Below are positions 1 through 6,674 of a DNA stretch of 12,691 bases, piece after piece. Position 1 is the stretch's first letter. Each line of letters starts with the position of its first letter. The notes beneath the pieces are model-generated. The model was not told the origin of the DNA and ran no database searches. It saw nothing but the letters and a program-made list of their open reading frames with translations. The translations under genes were made by a program, and so were the position numbers. The stretch comes from Desulfobulbaceae bacterium (GTDB lineage Bacteria; Desulfobacterota; Desulfobulbia; Desulfobulbales; Desulfocapsaceae): assembly GCA_024643445.1 (NCBI GenBank), contig JAHEMX010000046.1:1-12691 (forward strand), written 5' to 3'.

Positions 1-8
1 GACAAGCC

Positions 9-1565
9 ATGTTCAAAATAGTAAGCGCTCGCGAAGCAGCAGGTTACATTAAAGACGGCGATACCGTGGGCATCGGTGGCGCCGGCGCGGGCCATGCGGT
101 GCCGGACAGGCTGATGCAGGGACTGGGAGAACATTTCGCAGAAACCGGTCAACCGCGAAAGATCAGGGCATTTCACCCGTGCGGCATTGGCGACAACAAG
201 GCAAGAGGAATGAATCATCTGGCCTATGCCGGCCTCGTTGACACGGCTATCGGAGGTTTCTGGGGAAATGCGCCGAAGATGGTTCGGCTGGCACTGGAAA
301 ACAAGATTAAAGGCTACAACTTCCCGCAGGGAGTCCTCGGCCACCTGGTGCGGGCAACGGCCTCGGGAAAGCCCGGGGAGATCACTTCTATCGGCCTCAA
401 CACCTATGTGGATCCCCGTCTCGAAGGAGGCAAAATCAATGAATTGACCACTGAAGACCTGGTTGAGGTCATCCAGATCGGCGGCAAAGAGTATCTATTC
501 TACAAGGCGATACCGGTCGATGTCGCCTTCATACGCGGTACTTCCATCGATTGCGAAGGCAATCTGACCATGGAGGAGGAAGTCGGATTCTTCTGTATGC
601 TTTCCCTGGCCCAGGCGGCAAAGGTGAACGGTGGTATCGTGATTGCCCAGGTAAAACGTACCAGGGATGGACACTGTGATCCCGGACAGGTCAAAGTGCC
701 GGGGGTGTTTATCGACTATGTGGTCATCGAGCCCGACCAGGAGATGACCTTTCAGACACCCTTCGATCCGGCCCTCGTCAAGCGTGATCTACCCTATGAA
801 GCGGAGGAATTGAAGCTTGAAGGGGTGAAGAGGCTCGTCAACCGCAGGGCAGCACTTGAATTGCGGCCGAACATCTTTGTCAATCTCGGCTACGGCATGT
901 CGGACGGAGTGCCCATCGTCGCCCAGCAGGAAGAGATTTGCGATCAGCTGGTGTTCATGATTGAACAGGGTGCCATCGCCGGCATCCCGACGACAGGGCT
1001 CAATTTCGGGGCGATGTTCAGTCCATCGGCCATTCTCGATGACGGCTATCAATTCGATTTTTTCCAGGGTGGCGGCCTGGATATGGCCTTTCTCGGTTTT
1101 GCCCAGGTGGACCAGTTCGGCAACATCAATTCCACCCGCTTCGGCACGGGTATCACCGGCAGCGGCGGCTCCATCGATATCTCGTCTTCGGCCAAAAAGG
1201 TCGTCTATTGCGGCACGTTTGCCGTGAAATCAGAACAGGAGGTAAGCCCAACAGGTATTACCATCACGCATCCCGGAACATTGAAAAAGTTTGTCGAGCA
1301 CGTGCAGCAGGTATCCTTTTCCGGCAGAAGTTCCCTGCAACGGGGCCAGACCATTTTCTATGTAACCGAGCGCGCGGTATTCACCCTGACACCGGCCGGT
1401 GTCATGCTCATCGAGATAGCGCCGGGTGCAGATCTGCAGCGGGATGTGCTCGCCATGATGGAATTTCGTCCAATCATCAGCGGCAACCTGAAGAGTATAG
1501 ACCCGAAGGTCTATCAGCCGCAGAGGCTCGGCCTGAAGGAGCGGTTTCACACCGGTCAGTATTAA
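9..1565 (+). CDS. Family I CoA transferase (acetate/propionate/3-oxoacid type, YdiF-like)
   Basis: This 518-residue protein should move CoA between a short-chain acyl-CoA and a free acid such as acetate through a glutamyl-CoA intermediate, in the cytoplasm. Its length matches single-chain family I transferases, in which the alpha and beta subunits are fused. The N-terminal half carries the glycine-rich GIGGAGAGHAVPD stretch (about residues 22-34). The C-terminal half has MIEQGAIAGIP, where Glu319 is the likely catalytic residue, followed by the glycine- and serine-rich GSGGSIDISSSAKK segment near residues 382-396. The ATG at 9 begins the conserved N-terminus (MFKIVSAREAAGYIKDGD), but only 8 bases lie upstream, so its ribosome-binding site and promoter cannot be judged. 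An acyl-CoA dehydrogenase follows 100 bases downstream, which fits activation and then oxidation or reduction of a short acid. The family is secure; the acid substrate is unknown. Confidence 0.9.
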   Translation: MFKIVSAREAAGYIKDGDTVGIGGAGAGHAVPDRLMQGLGEHFAETGQPRKIRAFHPCGIGDNKARGMNHLAYAGLVDTAIGGFWGNAPKMVRLALENKIKGYNFPQGVLGHLVRATASGKPGEITSIGLNTYVDPRLEGGKINELTTEDLVEVIQIGGKEYLFYKAIPVDVAFIRGTSIDCEGNLTMEEEVGFFCMLSLAQAAKVNGGIVIAQVKRTRDGHCDPGQVKVPGVFIDYVVIEPDQEMTFQTPFDPALVKRDLPYEAEELKLEGVKRLVNRRAALELRPNIFVNLGYGMSDGVPIVAQQEEICDQLVFMIEQGAIAGIPTTGLNFGAMFSPSAILDDGYQFDFFQGGGLDMAFLGFAQVDQFGNINSTRFGTGITGSGGSIDISSSAKKVVYCGTFAVKSEQEVSPTGITITHPGTLKKFVEHVQQVSFSGRSSLQRGQTIFYVTERAVFTLTPAGVMLIEIAPGADLQRDVLAMMEFRPIISGNLKSIDPKVYQPQRLGLKERFHTGQY

Positions 1566-1629
1566 CGGGGGCCGACCGGTAACAAGAAGGCACAGCCTGT
1601 AAGCCAAGGGTGAAATAAACGGTTATTTC
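1551..1629 (+). repeat. Two short inverted repeats after the CoA transferase gene
   Basis: ACCGGTC (1551-1557) pairs with GACCGGT (1574-1580) across the CoA transferase stop codon, with a 16-base loop. GAAATAA (1612-1618) pairs perfectly with TTATTTC (1623-1629) around the tetraloop ACGG. Neither stem is followed by a clear T run, so a classical intrinsic terminator is not shown. They could be an attenuator, an mRNA-stability hairpin or chance. The 100-base spacer contains no gene. Confidence 0.3.
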
Positions 1630-1665
1630 CAGGCAAACACTCCCAGCAAGCAACGAGGCACAACC

Positions 1666-2814
1666 ATGCTGATACAGATCCCAAAAAATTCCCTTGATAC
1701 CTATGAGCAGATTCGGGAGATGACCGCGGCATTTGCCCGCGAACAGGTTCGTCCCCAGGCTGAGAGACTCGACCGGGAAGAGGAATTTCCTGTTGAAATT
1801 TTCAAGCAAATGGCAGGTCTCGGGCTCTTTGGCATTACCACTGAGGAAAAATTCGGTGGTGCGGGGGTGGATTGCTATGGCTATGCGATCATCATGGAGG
1901 AGTTATCCAGAGGCTATTCCGCTGTTGCCGACCAGTGCGGCCTGGTGGAGTTGATCTGCACCCTGCTCAGCCGCTACGGCAGTGATGAGCAGAAAGCGCT
2001 CTATCTTCGCCGGATTACCGCCTTTGACCTGCGCGTGGCCTACTGCCTTACCGAAGCTGAAGCGGGCTCCGATCTGGCCGGACTGAAGACAACCGCCGTT
2101 AAAACCGGGTCCGGCTGGAGCCTGACCGGCAGCAAATTGTGGATTAACAACGCCCCCTTTGCCGATATCGGACTCGTCCTGGCCCGCACCGATCCGGAGC
2201 AAGGCCACCGGGGTATGAGCGTTTTTATTGTCGATCTGCATGGCAAGGGGGTAACCCGCGGTCCGAAGGAACACAAAATGGGCCAGAGAGCCTCCCAGGT
2301 CGGGCCGCTCTTTTTCGATCATGTCCAGCTCCCGGAAGATGCCCTGCTCGGGGAGATGAACCGCGGTTTCTACATGATCATGAGCGTGCTCGAGAAAGGG
2401 AGGGTCGGGATAGGCGCCCTGGCACTCGGCATTGCCCAGGCAGGACTTGATGCAGCACTTGACTATGCAAAAACGCGGAAGCAGTTCGGCAGCCATATTG
2501 CCGAGTTCCAGGGCGTGCAGTGGATGCTCGCCCAGATGGCCATGGAGATCTGTGCCGCACGCGGTCTTGTGCACAAGGCGGCCATCATGCTTGACAATGA
2601 CACTCCCGCCACTGGTGCCTGTTCCATGGCAAAATGTTTCGCCAGTGACGTAGCCGTGCGCCAGACGGCTGAAGCGGTACAGATTTTTGGCGGAAGCGGC
2701 TACATTCAGGGTTACGAAGTGGAACGGTTGTACCGAGATGCCAAAATAACCCAGATCTACGAGGGGACGAACCAGATTCAGCGAACCATTATTGCCCGGC
2801 AGCTGCTCAGGTAG
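1666..2814 (+). CDS. Acyl-CoA dehydrogenase (FAD flavoprotein, short-chain type)
   Basis: This 382-residue protein has the full length and layout of a soluble acyl-CoA dehydrogenase, which oxidises acyl-CoA to trans-2-enoyl-CoA with FAD and passes electrons to ETF. An N-terminal helical domain is followed by the signature YCLTEAEAGSD at 126-136 and the beta domain with SKLWINNA at 156-163. The C-terminal helices carry RKQFGSHIAEFQ (271-282), QIFGGSGYIQGYEVERLYRD (339-358) and QIYEGTNQIQ. Glu366 of that last motif is the usual catalytic base. The ATG at 1666 has GAGG seven bases upstream. The gene lies between the CoA transferase and a glycoside hydrolase on the same strand, and no ETF or enoyl-CoA hydratase gene is in the window. 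Some members of this family act as enoyl-CoA reductases (as in carnitine metabolism), so direction and substrate are open. Confidence 0.93.
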   Translation: MLIQIPKNSLDTYEQIREMTAAFAREQVRPQAERLDREEEFPVEIFKQMAGLGLFGITTEEKFGGAGVDCYGYAIIMEELSRGYSAVADQCGLVELICTLLSRYGSDEQKALYLRRITAFDLRVAYCLTEAEAGSDLAGLKTTAVKTGSGWSLTGSKLWINNAPFADIGLVLARTDPEQGHRGMSVFIVDLHGKGVTRGPKEHKMGQRASQVGPLFFDHVQLPEDALLGEMNRGFYMIMSVLEKGRVGIGALALGIAQAGLDAALDYAKTRKQFGSHIAEFQGVQWMLAQMAMEICAARGLVHKAAIMLDNDTPATGACSMAKCFASDVAVRQTAEAVQIFGGSGYIQGYEVERLYRDAKITQIYEGTNQIQRTIIARQLLR

Positions 2815-2860
2815 CGCTGATCTTACCCATAACCTCCTACTACTGACAAGGACAGGGACG

Positions 2861-4258
2861 ATGCTGAAGATTGATAACCAAATTACCCCGGCGGCACTGC
2901 AGAAGAAACTGGATAACCTGTTCACCGTCGCGGCAGAAAAGATCACCGCCATAGAAAATTCCTGGGACCCGACCCGTGGAACCCCGGTATACACCGTGCA
3001 GGGACAGTACACCTCCCGGGGCTGGACTGAATGGACCCAGGGGTTCCAGTTCGGCTGCGCGCTCCTGCTCTTTGATGCAACCGGAGAGATACGGTTTCTC
3101 GATTCGGGCCGCGACCATACGATAAAACACATGGCGCCGCACATCAGCCACGTCGGGGTGCATGACCACGCCTTCAACAATGTCAGCACCTATGGCAACC
3201 TGCTGCGTCTCATGAACGAGGGGCGTATACCTGAAAACCAGCGGGAAAGAGAGCTCTACGAACTCGCGCTGAAACTGACAGGTGCCATTCAGGCGGCACG
3301 CTGGACCTCACTGCCCGGAGGGCTCGGCTATATCTATTCCTTCAACGGCCCCCACTCTCTTTTTGCCGATGCGATACGAACGGTCCGGGCACTCACCCTG
3401 AGCCACCAGCTCGGACATGTCCTGATGGGTGAACAGGACAAAAAGATAAACCTGCTCAGGCGGGGCCTCCAGCACGCCGAGACAACGGCGCGGTACAATG
3501 TTTATTTCGGCGATAACCGGGACTCCTATGATATCAGGGGACGGGTCGCGCACGAAACAATATTCAATGTAAACAGCGGGACATTTCGCTGCGCCAATTC
3601 CCAGCAGGGATATTCTCCGTATACCACCTGGACTCGCGGTCATGCCTGGATCTTCAGCGGTTTTGCCGAGCTGCTCGAGTACCTGGTAACTGTCGAAGCG
3701 TCAGTTTTTGACAACCTGGTTCCCGAACTCTATCCCGACAAGAAAAGTGCTGTCGATCGCTTCAGAGCGGTCACCGAAGCAGTCGCTGATTTTTATCTCG
3801 AGCAGGCAACAACGGATGGCATGGTCTACTGGGATACCGGTGCGCCGGGCCTTGCCCATATGGGGAACTACCTCGACCGGCCGGCCGATCCGTACAATGA
3901 TTTTGAACCGGTTGACTCGTCTTCTGCCGCTATCTGTGCCCAGGGTTTTCTCCGCCTCGGCAGATATCTTAAAGCCAATGGCCAGGTAAAGAAAGCAAAG
4001 CGCTATTACCAGGCCGGGCTGACCATTGCCGCACGGCTGCTGGAAGAGCCCTATCTGTCCAGCGACCCGACGCACCAGGGGCTGCTGCTGCACTCGGTGT
4101 ATCATCGCCCCAACGGCTGGGATTATGTGCCGGCCGGAAAGAAAATACCCTGCGGCGAATCCTGCATGTGGGGGGATTATCACCTGATGGAGCTCGGTGT
4201 CTATCTCCAGCGGCTGGCCGGAAATGGCAGATACCATCGCTATTTCCTCGGTGAGTAA
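2861..4258 (+). CDS. Glycoside hydrolase family 88, unsaturated glucuronyl hydrolase-like
   Basis: GH88 enzymes remove 4,5-unsaturated uronic acids from lyase-generated oligosaccharides by hydrating the double bond, usually in the cytoplasm. This 465-residue protein shows family landmarks in order: GWTEWTQGFQFG (54-65), HVGVHDHAFNN with Asp102 (97-107), SLFADAIR with Asp170 (166-173), QGYSPYTTWTRGHAW (249-263), DSSSAAICAQGFLRL (352-366), GLLLHSVYH (407-415) and SCMWGDYHLMELG (434-446). Asp102 and Asp170 align by motif with the two catalytic aspartates of the Bacillus enzyme. No signal peptide is visible. It is longer than Bacillus-type enzymes of roughly 375-380 residues. I chose the ATG at 2861 because AAGGA lies eight bases upstream; the same frame also opens with a TTG at 2792, but that would overlap the dehydrogenase gene. 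A diverged role on another glycoside is possible because no lyase gene is near. Confidence 0.83.
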   Translation: MLKIDNQITPAALQKKLDNLFTVAAEKITAIENSWDPTRGTPVYTVQGQYTSRGWTEWTQGFQFGCALLLFDATGEIRFLDSGRDHTIKHMAPHISHVGVHDHAFNNVSTYGNLLRLMNEGRIPENQRERELYELALKLTGAIQAARWTSLPGGLGYIYSFNGPHSLFADAIRTVRALTLSHQLGHVLMGEQDKKINLLRRGLQHAETTARYNVYFGDNRDSYDIRGRVAHETIFNVNSGTFRCANSQQGYSPYTTWTRGHAWIFSGFAELLEYLVTVEASVFDNLVPELYPDKKSAVDRFRAVTEAVADFYLEQATTDGMVYWDTGAPGLAHMGNYLDRPADPYNDFEPVDSSSAAICAQGFLRLGRYLKANGQVKKAKRYYQAGLTIAARLLEEPYLSSDPTHQGLLLHSVYHRPNGWDYVPAGKKIPCGESCMWGDYHLMELGVYLQRLAGNGRYHRYFLGE

Positions 4259-4314
4259 ACCCGAACCTGCACCGTATGGGAATCGGCAGGCAGAGATGAA
4301 GCAAGGATATGGTA

Positions 4315-5292
4315 ATGGCTGAACGAATCATTCGCTGGGGCATCCTCGGTGCCGGCGATGTCTGCGAGATAAAGAGCGGACCGGCATTCCAGCGGGCCAA
4401 AAACGGTGAGCTCGTTGCCGTCATGCGTCGAGACGCCGCCAAGGCGCAGGATTTTGCCAGGCGGCACGGCGTGGCCAGATGGTACGACACGGTTCCCGGT
4501 CTGCTGGCCGATCCTGAAATCGATGCGGTGTATATCGCCACGCCGCCACGCTTCCACCTGGAACATACCCTCGCCGTGCTGGCAGCGGACAAGCATGTCT
4601 ACCTGGAAAAGCCCATGGCCATGAACAGTGCTGAGTGCCGCCGGATCATCGCGGCAGAGAGCGAGAGCCCGAATAAAATAGCCGTGGCCCATTACCGCCG
4701 CGCCCTACCCGCCTTCATCCGCGTTGGCGAACTGCTCAAAAGCGGCGCCATCGGCACCGTCAGATGTGCTGAGCTCAACTTTTTCCTGCCAGAGCGCAAC
4801 AACCTCATCCCGGATACCGGTGATAACTGGCGGCTCAACCCGGCACTCTCCGGCGGAGGATTGTTCCACGACCTGTCGCCCCACCTGTTTGATCTGCTTC
4901 TTGCCTATTTTGGCCGGCCGCTGCATTATGAGGGTTTCTCCCTGCGGCAGAGCAGCAGATCCACGGCCGATGATTTTGTCCAGGGCACGATACGTTTTGC
5001 TGACGACATTGTCTTTCGGGGCTGCTGGTGTTTCACCGCGGCCGAATGCGCCGCCTCTGAATATCTGGTCATTACCGGCAGCAAGGGCCAGATTGCCTGC
5101 CCTTTTTTCGGAGAGGAGGTCCGGCTGCGAAACGGCGAAGGGGAGCAGATTATCCCTTTTACCAATCCGCCGAACATCCAGCAGCCGATGATAGAGCAGG
5201 TCTGTGACTACTTCCTGGGCGAGGCTGACTGTCCCTGTTCAACGGCGGATGGACTGCAGGTAATGGAGATAATCGATCGCTTTACGAGCTGA
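4315..5292 (+). CDS. Gfo/Idh/MocA family NAD(P)-dependent oxidoreductase
   Basis: The family uses tightly bound NAD(P) to oxidise or reduce sugars, inositols and sugar acids in the cytoplasm. This 325-residue protein has the N-terminal Rossmann motif GILGAGDV (9-16), the DAVYIATPPRFH strand-loop (70-81) and the EKP motif (98-100) with Lys99. A second motif, GGLFHDLSPHLFDL (181-194), supplies Asp186 and His190, the usual catalytic positions. An ATG at 4309 is also in frame, but it sits one base after the AAGGA at 4303-4307. The ATG at 4315 has proper spacing and is preferred. The gene follows the GH88 gene by 56 bases and is probably cotranscribed. Some relatives (GH109 and similar) are NAD-dependent glycosidases that pass through a 3-keto intermediate, so a role in glycoside cleavage cannot be excluded. 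The substrate is not predictable. Confidence 0.88.
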   Translation: MAERIIRWGILGAGDVCEIKSGPAFQRAKNGELVAVMRRDAAKAQDFARRHGVARWYDTVPGLLADPEIDAVYIATPPRFHLEHTLAVLAADKHVYLEKPMAMNSAECRRIIAAESESPNKIAVAHYRRALPAFIRVGELLKSGAIGTVRCAELNFFLPERNNLIPDTGDNWRLNPALSGGGLFHDLSPHLFDLLLAYFGRPLHYEGFSLRQSSRSTADDFVQGTIRFADDIVFRGCWCFTAAECAASEYLVITGSKGQIACPFFGEEVRLRNGEGEQIIPFTNPPNIQQPMIEQVCDYFLGEADCPCSTADGLQVMEIIDRFTS

Positions 5293-5294
5293 CC

Positions 5295-5453
5295 ATGATT
5301 GTTCGCAGCGAAGGAAAGGTGCTAAAAATGATTCCTCAGATGAAAAAGCATATCGATCCAATCGATATTCTGGTAAACAATGCGGGAACCACCGGAACAG
5401 GCAACCGCCAAGAGGTCGACAAAGAGAGCGGGCAGATAAACATCTTCCTGTAA
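5295..5453 (+). pseudogene. Remnant of a short-chain dehydrogenase/reductase (SDR)
   Basis: A 52-codon frame opens two bases after the Gfo/Idh stop codon. Residues around 20-31 read IDPIDILVNNAG, the central NNAG signature of classical SDRs, preceded by a helix-like stretch as in intact members. The nucleotide-binding start (TGxxxGIG), the catalytic Ser-Tyr-Lys region and the C-terminus are all missing. A full SDR has about 250 residues, so this is a fragment. The last residues (ESGQINIFL) faintly resemble the later SDR strand GxIINISS, which would imply an internal deletion as well; that part is speculation. No Shine-Dalgarno precedes the ATG at 5295. An intact gene here would have sat inside the operon between two other sugar oxidoreductases. 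KduD of uronate catabolism is an SDR, but the fragment is too short to assign. Confidence 0.7.
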
Positions 5454-5461
5454 ACGTTAAC
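5450..5461. promoter_or_regulatory. Possible LacI-type operator upstream of the GhrB-like gene
   Basis: GTAAACGTTAAC is a near-palindrome with one mismatched pair and a central CG, the general form of LacI-family operators. It lies 21 bases upstream of the ATG at 5483, within an AT-rich stretch (5451-5480) containing TATATT. No LacI-family gene is in the window, and a 12-base near-palindrome can occur by chance. Confidence 0.25.
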
Positions 5462-5482
5462 TAATTTATATTGTAAAAAACC

Positions 5483-6466
5483 ATGCTACCAAAAATCATT
5501 TTATACGATGAAATCCCGGCAGATCTCCTTGAACGTCTTGAACAGCACACCGACGTAACCGTTATCGATACCTTCAAAGGGATACCTGATACCGAGCTCC
5601 ACGCGCTTCTTTCGGCAACGGAAGGAATGATAGGCGTCGGTGAAACGATCGGTCCGAAGATCCTGGACCTCGCGCCACGACTGCGGGTGCTCTCCACCAT
5701 TTCCGTCGGCTATGATTATTTCGACGTGCCGGAGCTGACCGGACGGGGCATCCAGCTGATGCATACGCCGAACGTGCTGACCGATACAACCGCCGACATG
5801 ATCTTCATGCTGATGCTCTGTGCGGCTCGCCGCGCGACTGAAGTGCACGAGAATGTCCGCCAGGGGAAATGGCGCGAAGCGGTCGGCGCCGAATGGTTCG
5901 GCTCGGATGTGCATGGCAAGAAACTCGGTATCCTCGGTATGGGGCGTATCGGCCTGGCGGTTGCCAAGCGCGGCTATGGCGGCTTCAATATGGAAATTCT
6001 CTATTACGGCCGGTCAGTCAATGAGCAGGCGGAAAAAGATTTCCAGGCGAAACGGTTGCCGCTGGATCAGCTGCTCGCTGAAGCGGACTTCGTCTGCGTG
6101 ACCCTTCCGTTGACCGACTCCACAAAAAAACTCATCAGTTCCCGGGAACTGGGCCTGATGAAACCGACAGCCTTCCTGATCAATGGCGGTCGCGGACCGA
6201 TAATCGATGAAGCGGCCCTGATCGAAGCCCTGCAGAAAAGGGTTATCAGCGGCGCCGGTCTGGATGTCTATGAAAAGGAACCGGTACCGGCCGACTCGCC
6301 GCTGCTGAGCCTGCCGAATGTCGTCACGCTGCCGCACATCGGCTCCGCCACGCACGAGACGCGCTATGCCATGGCCAAGTGTGCGGTCGACAACCTGCTG
6401 GCCGCGCTGGCAAGCCAGTCGCTGGTCAATTGCGTCAACCCCGAGGCACTGCAGCATGCTTCCTAG
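5483..6466 (+). CDS. ghrB: Glyoxylate/hydroxypyruvate/2-ketogluconate reductase (D-2-hydroxyacid dehydrogenase)
   Basis: The enzyme should reduce 2-keto acids such as glyoxylate, hydroxypyruvate or 2-ketogluconate to D-2-hydroxy acids with NAD(P)H in the cytoplasm. Its 327 residues nearly match the length of E. coli GhrB, and long stretches resemble that protein as I recall it (STISVGYD, LMHTP, HIGSATHETRY, CVNPEA). The cofactor-binding motif is GMGRIG in the LGILGMGRIG stretch around residues 149-158. The catalytic triad of the family is present: Arg237 (GGRGP), Glu266 (YEKEP) and His285 (LPHIG). The ATG at 5483 starts exactly where the family starts (MLPKIILYDEIPADLL). The sequence before it is AT-rich and has no Shine-Dalgarno, which is odd beside the good sites of its neighbours. 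The preceding SDR remnant hints that a deletion changed this junction. The choice among 2-keto acids is not resolved. Confidence 0.88.
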   Translation: MLPKIILYDEIPADLLERLEQHTDVTVIDTFKGIPDTELHALLSATEGMIGVGETIGPKILDLAPRLRVLSTISVGYDYFDVPELTGRGIQLMHTPNVLTDTTADMIFMLMLCAARRATEVHENVRQGKWREAVGAEWFGSDVHGKKLGILGMGRIGLAVAKRGYGGFNMEILYYGRSVNEQAEKDFQAKRLPLDQLLAEADFVCVTLPLTDSTKKLISSRELGLMKPTAFLINGGRGPIIDEAALIEALQKRVISGAGLDVYEKEPVPADSPLLSLPNVVTLPHIGSATHETRYAMAKCAVDNLLAALASQSLVNCVNPEALQHAS

Positions 6467-6499
6467 AGTACAACATGCAGGGCTTTTTCTGAGTATCCG

Positions 6500-6543
6500 G
6501 GCAGAAGGCTTTTTACCCGCCAGGCCCCATCGGGCCTTCTGCC
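6500..6543 (+). other. 10-bp inverted repeat between the GhrB-like and MFS genes
   Basis: GGCAGAAGGC (6500-6509) pairs perfectly with GCCTTCTGCC (6534-6543), leaving a 24-base loop. It starts 34 bases after the GhrB stop codon, a normal place for a terminator or attenuator. The bases after it (TGGAAAC) are not a T run, so an intrinsic terminator is not established. An mRNA-processing or stability hairpin is equally possible. Confidence 0.45.
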
Positions 6544-6611
6544 TGGAAACTATGAACACGGAGCCCATCGGCGGCAGCTCAGAAGATCACCCCGGGATTG
6601 CTGCCGGAACC

Positions 6612-6660
6612 CCTGTTTTGTTTTCTTTTTTCGGTACCTGCTAGCTGCTCTCAAAACAGG
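6612..6660 (+). promoter_or_regulatory. Hairpin covering the ribosome-binding region of the MFS gene
   Basis: CCTGTTTTG (6612-6620) pairs perfectly with CAAAACAGG (6652-6660) around a 31-base T-rich loop. The AGG at 6658-6660, with the next A, is the only Shine-Dalgarno-like sequence before the ATG at 6675, at a rather long spacing of about 13 bases. The left arm would therefore block the ribosome site when paired. This suggests control of translation, but no known riboswitch or RNA thermometer motif was recognised. Confidence 0.4.
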
Positions 6661-6674
6661 ATTGTCCGCACCCC

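Noticed and set aside
2792..2860. A TTG start that would extend GH88 upstream into the dehydrogenase gene
   Set aside because: The added residues overlap the conserved end of the dehydrogenase and have no ribosome site. The ATG at 2861 has AAGGA at correct spacing.
1903..3189. A 428-codon open frame on the minus strand across the acyl-CoA dehydrogenase and GH88 genes
   Set aside because: It is an antisense shadow of two well-recognised genes, typical of GC-rich third positions. Its translation shows no family motif and spans a gene junction.
6553..6645. A 30-codon frame (starting MNTEPIGG) in the GhrB-MFS spacer
   Set aside because: It has no proper ribosome site and no protein-like pattern, and it runs through the T-rich hairpin loop. 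It looks like chance.
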